From assembly GCA_021793855.1 (NCBI GenBank), contig JAJYRY010000052.1, forward strand, positions 1 through 6,821: a stretch of DNA of 6,821 bases, in the 5' to 3' direction. A program made the translations under genes and the position numbers. Position 1 is the first letter of the stretch. Every line of letters begins with the position of its first letter. Shown here in pieces: positions 5,112 through 6,821 of the stretch. Under the pieces are notes generated by a model. The model was given only the letters and a program-made list of their open reading frames with translations. It was not told the DNA's origin and searched no databases. This stretch comes from Thermoplasmata archaeon. GTDB taxonomy: Archaea > Thermoplasmatota > Thermoplasmata > Thermoplasmatales > GCA-001856825.

Positions 5112-5795
5112 TTGGAGACATCCACAAGAAAGAAAGTTACCATAGTTTCAGCGGTCGTTGCGGTCTTAATAGTCATTGCTGTGGTATCGCTCTACTACTG
5201 GGGACCTTTCTCACTGTATGGCAACAGCGAGAGACAGTTAACTCTGATTGCGTCTGAGGATAGCCAGAGCATAATATCTGGGCAGAACATCACTTTGCGA
5301 TTGGGAATATACAACAACGGACCTACGTCGATCTTCAACGTAAGTGACTTGTGGCCCACCATTGGAGGGGAGAAGATTCGACTTACTATCTCTCCCTGTA
5401 GCCTAGATATTCCTTATGGTTTTGCTGTTGTTCCGGGCAATGTTTCAAGCAGCTCCATCGTAACTGCAAAGCCCCTAAATATGTGGCAGCCTGGGGTGTA
5501 CATGTGCCCACTTATCTACATGGTGAGCAGTTACAAGATATTGGGCCTGAGCAGCAATGGGTACATCCTTTCCCAAGGCAATTCATTCAATTCATCTAGC
5601 AACTTACTAATACCAATCACGCTATCCAATGCAGTCACGTTTTCAGGATACTGGGCTCCCTCAAACTCCATCAACGGTTCATATCACTTCGTATATTTCC
5701 CAGCTGGCCAGTACACAGTTATAGTCGCCGACGAGTGGGGAGCGGTTGCATTCCTCCATTTCACGGTGACTTCATATATCATACTTCCTGTTTGA
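5112..5795 (+). CDS. N-terminally anchored extracytoplasmic protein with conserved-looking YTVIVADEWG C-terminus
   Basis: Function not recognised. The 227-residue protein starts at TTG: an in-frame TAA immediately precedes it, and the basic N-terminus (STRKK) plus single membrane helix (about 9-28) are needed for a sensible protein, so no later start is credible. After the anchor the chain is predicted outside the cell and looks all-beta. TLRLGIYNNGPTSIFNVSDL (61-80) resembles an Ig-like or CARDB-like beta sandwich, and the end, FPAGQYTVIVADEWGAVAF (196-214), resembles a C-terminal motif I recall from other archaeal secreted proteins of unknown function. C96 and C132 are the only cysteines and could form a disulfide. 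Sequons lie at N59, N76, N110, N160 and N188. The gene follows the terminator of the preceding glycoprotein and has its own promoter. Its last 24 bp overlap the convergent nop5 gene. Confidence 0.7.
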   Translation: METSTRKKVTIVSAVVAVLIVIAVVSLYYWGPFSLYGNSERQLTLIASEDSQSIISGQNITLRLGIYNNGPTSIFNVSDLWPTIGGEKIRLTISPCSLDIPYGFAVVPGNVSSSSIVTAKPLNMWQPGVYMCPLIYMVSSYKILGLSSNGYILSQGNSFNSSSNLLIPITLSNAVTFSGYWAPSNSINGSYHFVYFPAGQYTVIVADEWGAVAFLHFTVTSYIILPV

Positions 5796-6581
5796 TCTCT
5801 TTATCTCCTCGACCCTCTTCTTCAGTTTTACGTCAGATTCAGATACAATTCCCACTAGGTCTGCCCTGGCGGCTTTCACTATTGCATTTGAATAGGCTCT
5901 GGAAATCTTGCCTGCATCGTTACTTGATGCCTTGTAGATGTCTGGAATTTCGTATATTATCCCGTGCTTAGGCGGTGTTCCCCTTCCCTTTCTGAACCTG
6001 AAAAAAGCCTTTTCAGCACCTATTATCTGCACCGTACTTGCCGAACTAAGGGCCAGATTCTTGGTTCCGCCAAACGACTTCAGCAATCTTGCAGCAACCT
6101 TGTACCCAACAATCTTCTTCAGATTGGGAGCGCTCCTATCGACGTATTCATCCAGTGAATGTTCCAACTCTTTTACAAATCCCCGAATCTCGGTCAACAT
6201 TTTTGAAATCTGTTCGGAAAAACCGCTATTTACGGATGTCGCATACTTCATAAAAGTAGATGTTTCTTCCACTTTTTGAGCGAGAAAGTTTTCAAACTTC
6301 TCCATCTCATCGAGGGTGGTAATTATCTTTTCTATTATCTGATCTTCCGTCAGTTTCGACGATAACAATTTCCTGTTCAGAAGTTCGAGGCTGTCGCGTA
6401 ATGCCGAATAGTCTATTCCTTTCTTCTTGAACCCGGGAGAGAGCGAGACATCCTGTCCATTGAAGTTGGATTTTCCGTTTTGTAGAATATCCAGATAGAT
6501 CGTAGAGAACTCTTCTTTAGTAATTGCTAGCTCTTTTCCTTCCCCTTTGAGTTTATCGACGGAAACTAGGTACAGCATCAT
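5772..6581 (-). CDS. nop5: Nop5 (Nop56/58-type) C/D-box sRNP core protein
   Basis: Scaffold of archaeal C/D-box sRNPs: it binds L7Ae-bound kink-turn RNA and recruits fibrillarin for 2'-O-methylation of rRNA and tRNA. Counting from 6581 (269 residues), a reduced N-terminal domain (about 1-75) is followed by a coiled-coil-like helical region (about 80-148). The Nop domain then has APNLKKIVGYKVAARLL (151-167), VQIIGAEKAFFRF (184-196), TPPKHGIIYEIP (202-213) and GKISRAYSNAIVKAARAD (224-241). A basic tail (KLKKRVEEIKRSNRK) ends the protein. The frame is open back to an ATG at 6602, but that ATG touches the TATA box at 6601-6607. The predicted transcript start near 6578 favours one of the paired ATGs at 6581/6578, and the chain then begins MMLYLVSV, as Nop5 proteins tend to. 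The length is close to the short A. fulgidus Nop5 as I recall it. The usual partner gene, fibrillarin, is not adjacent. Confidence 0.9.
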   Translation of the reverse strand: MMLYLVSVDKLKGEGKELAITKEEFSTIYLDILQNGKSNFNGQDVSLSPGFKKKGIDYSALRDSLELLNRKLLSSKLTEDQIIEKIITTLDEMEKFENFLAQKVEETSTFMKYATSVNSGFSEQISKMLTEIRGFVKELEHSLDEYVDRSAPNLKKIVGYKVAARLLKSFGGTKNLALSSASTVQIIGAEKAFFRFRKGRGTPPKHGIIYEIPDIYKASSNDAGKISRAYSNAIVKAARADLVGIVSESDVKLKKRVEEIKRSNRKYDI

Positions 6582-6600
6582 CCATTGAAAAATGGCTAAC

Positions 6601-6607
6601 ATAAATA
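6601..6607 (-). promoter_or_regulatory. TATA box of nop5
   Basis: Reads TATTTAT on the minus strand, centred at 6604. A start 26 nt downstream falls on 6578, the second of two tandem ATGs. This argues against the upstream ATG at 6602. A farther box (TATTTATA, 6658-6651 on the minus strand) could serve that ATG with a leader of about 26 nt. Confidence 0.5.
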
Positions 6608-6650
6608 CTTTGGTGACTCAATGGTCCGTAAACGTAACGTCTCTCTCAAA

Positions 6651-6658
6651 TATAAATA
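6651..6658 (+). promoter_or_regulatory. TATA box of the GAF-domain gene
   Basis: TATAAATA is a strong archaeal consensus, centred 25 nt before the GTG at 6679. It predicts a leaderless mRNA beginning at that GTG, and supports GTG 6679 over earlier in-frame TTG/GTG codons at 6610/6613. Confidence 0.6.
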
Positions 6659-6678
6659 ACAAATGTCAATCAAGGAAA

Positions 6679-6821
6679 GTGAGAAATGTAGATTTTGATT
6701 CGCTGCTTAATGTATTTGAAAATGAATTGAGTACTCAGACAGGTGACCTGGCAACTTTTGTTGTGAAATTTCTAAACAAAAGGGTTCCACACTACAACTG
6801 GGTTGGAATCTATATGATTGA
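6679..6821 (+). CDS. GAF-domain protein, probably free-methionine-(R)-sulfoxide reductase, N-terminal part
   Basis: An open frame from GTG 6679 runs off the right edge (47 full codons). It begins VRNVDFDSLLNVFENEL and continues to KRVPHYNWVGIYMI. The phrase HYNWVGIY is characteristic of the first GAF strand in the free-methionine-(R)-sulfoxide reductase (fRMsr/YebR-like) family, which reduces free L-methionine-(R)-sulfoxide in the cytoplasm using active-site cysteines found further along the chain. The family usually reaches this motif about 35-45 residues from its start, which agrees with initiation at this GTG. AAGGA just upstream (spacing about 3 nt) is too close to be a good ribosome binding site, and the TATA position suggests a leaderless mRNA. 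The catalytic cysteines are outside the window, so a non-enzymatic GAF sensor remains possible. It is divergent from nop5, with about 97 bp between the starts. Confidence 0.65.
   Translation, partial: MRNVDFDSLLNVFENELSTQTGDLATFVVKFLNKRVPHYNWVGIYMI

Noticed and set aside
5938..6279. A 113-codon plus-strand frame antisense to nop5
   Set aside because: It lies wholly within the Nop domain and coiled-coil coding region on the opposite strand, with no independent signals.

Overview
This window reads as an archaeal chromosome segment, most likely from the Thermoplasmata (acidophilic, cell-wall-less Euryarchaeota). The evidence is a Nop5-family C/D-box sRNP scaffold, a hexulose-6-phosphate synthase/RraA fusion, TATA-like boxes (TTTAAATA, TATAAATA) instead of bacterial -35/-10 boxes, promoter spacing that predicts leaderless mRNAs, a T-rich archaeal-type terminator, and three extracytoplasmic proteins crowded with N-X-S/T sequons. 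The phylum-level placement is an inference from gene content. No sequence search was possible.

Layout from left to right. (1) Positions 1-317, minus strand: the N-terminal part of a divergent NAD kinase running off the left edge. (2) 468-2549, plus: a polytopic membrane protein resembling GT-C-fold glycosyltransferases, with a C-terminal ectodomain carrying twelve sequons. (3) 2437-3729, minus: a two-domain 3-hexulose-6-phosphate synthase/RraA-like protein, overlapping gene 2 tail to tail by 113 bp. (4) 3730-3936: a divergent intergenic promoter region. (5) 3937-4998, plus: a cysteine-free secreted or anchored glycoprotein candidate with 21 sequons and a C-terminal membrane anchor, followed by a T-rich terminator. 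(6) 5112-5795, plus: an N-terminally anchored extracytoplasmic protein that starts at TTG. It sits directly behind a four-codon in-frame mini-ORF placed at the predicted transcription start. (7) 5772-6581 (open to 6602), minus: Nop5, overlapping gene 6 by 24 bp. (8) 6679-6821, plus: the start of a GAF-domain protein, probably free-methionine-(R)-sulfoxide reductase, running off the right edge.

The genes do not form one operon. Strands alternate almost gene by gene, each gene has its own promoter, and housekeeping genes (NADP synthesis, pentose supply from fructose-6-phosphate, rRNA 2'-O-methylation, methionine-sulfoxide repair) are interleaved with cell-surface genes. The surface genes could share a theme: a membrane glycosyltransferase candidate near two probable N-glycoproteins. 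That link is inference only. I see no CRISPR array, tRNA, rRNA, insertion sequence or defence system. The most unusual signals are the mini-ORF/TTG start at 5097-5112, the overprinted 37-residue tail of the GT-C protein, the glycine-poor NAD-binding motif of the NAD kinase, and the consistent TATA-to-start spacing that re-sets two start codons.
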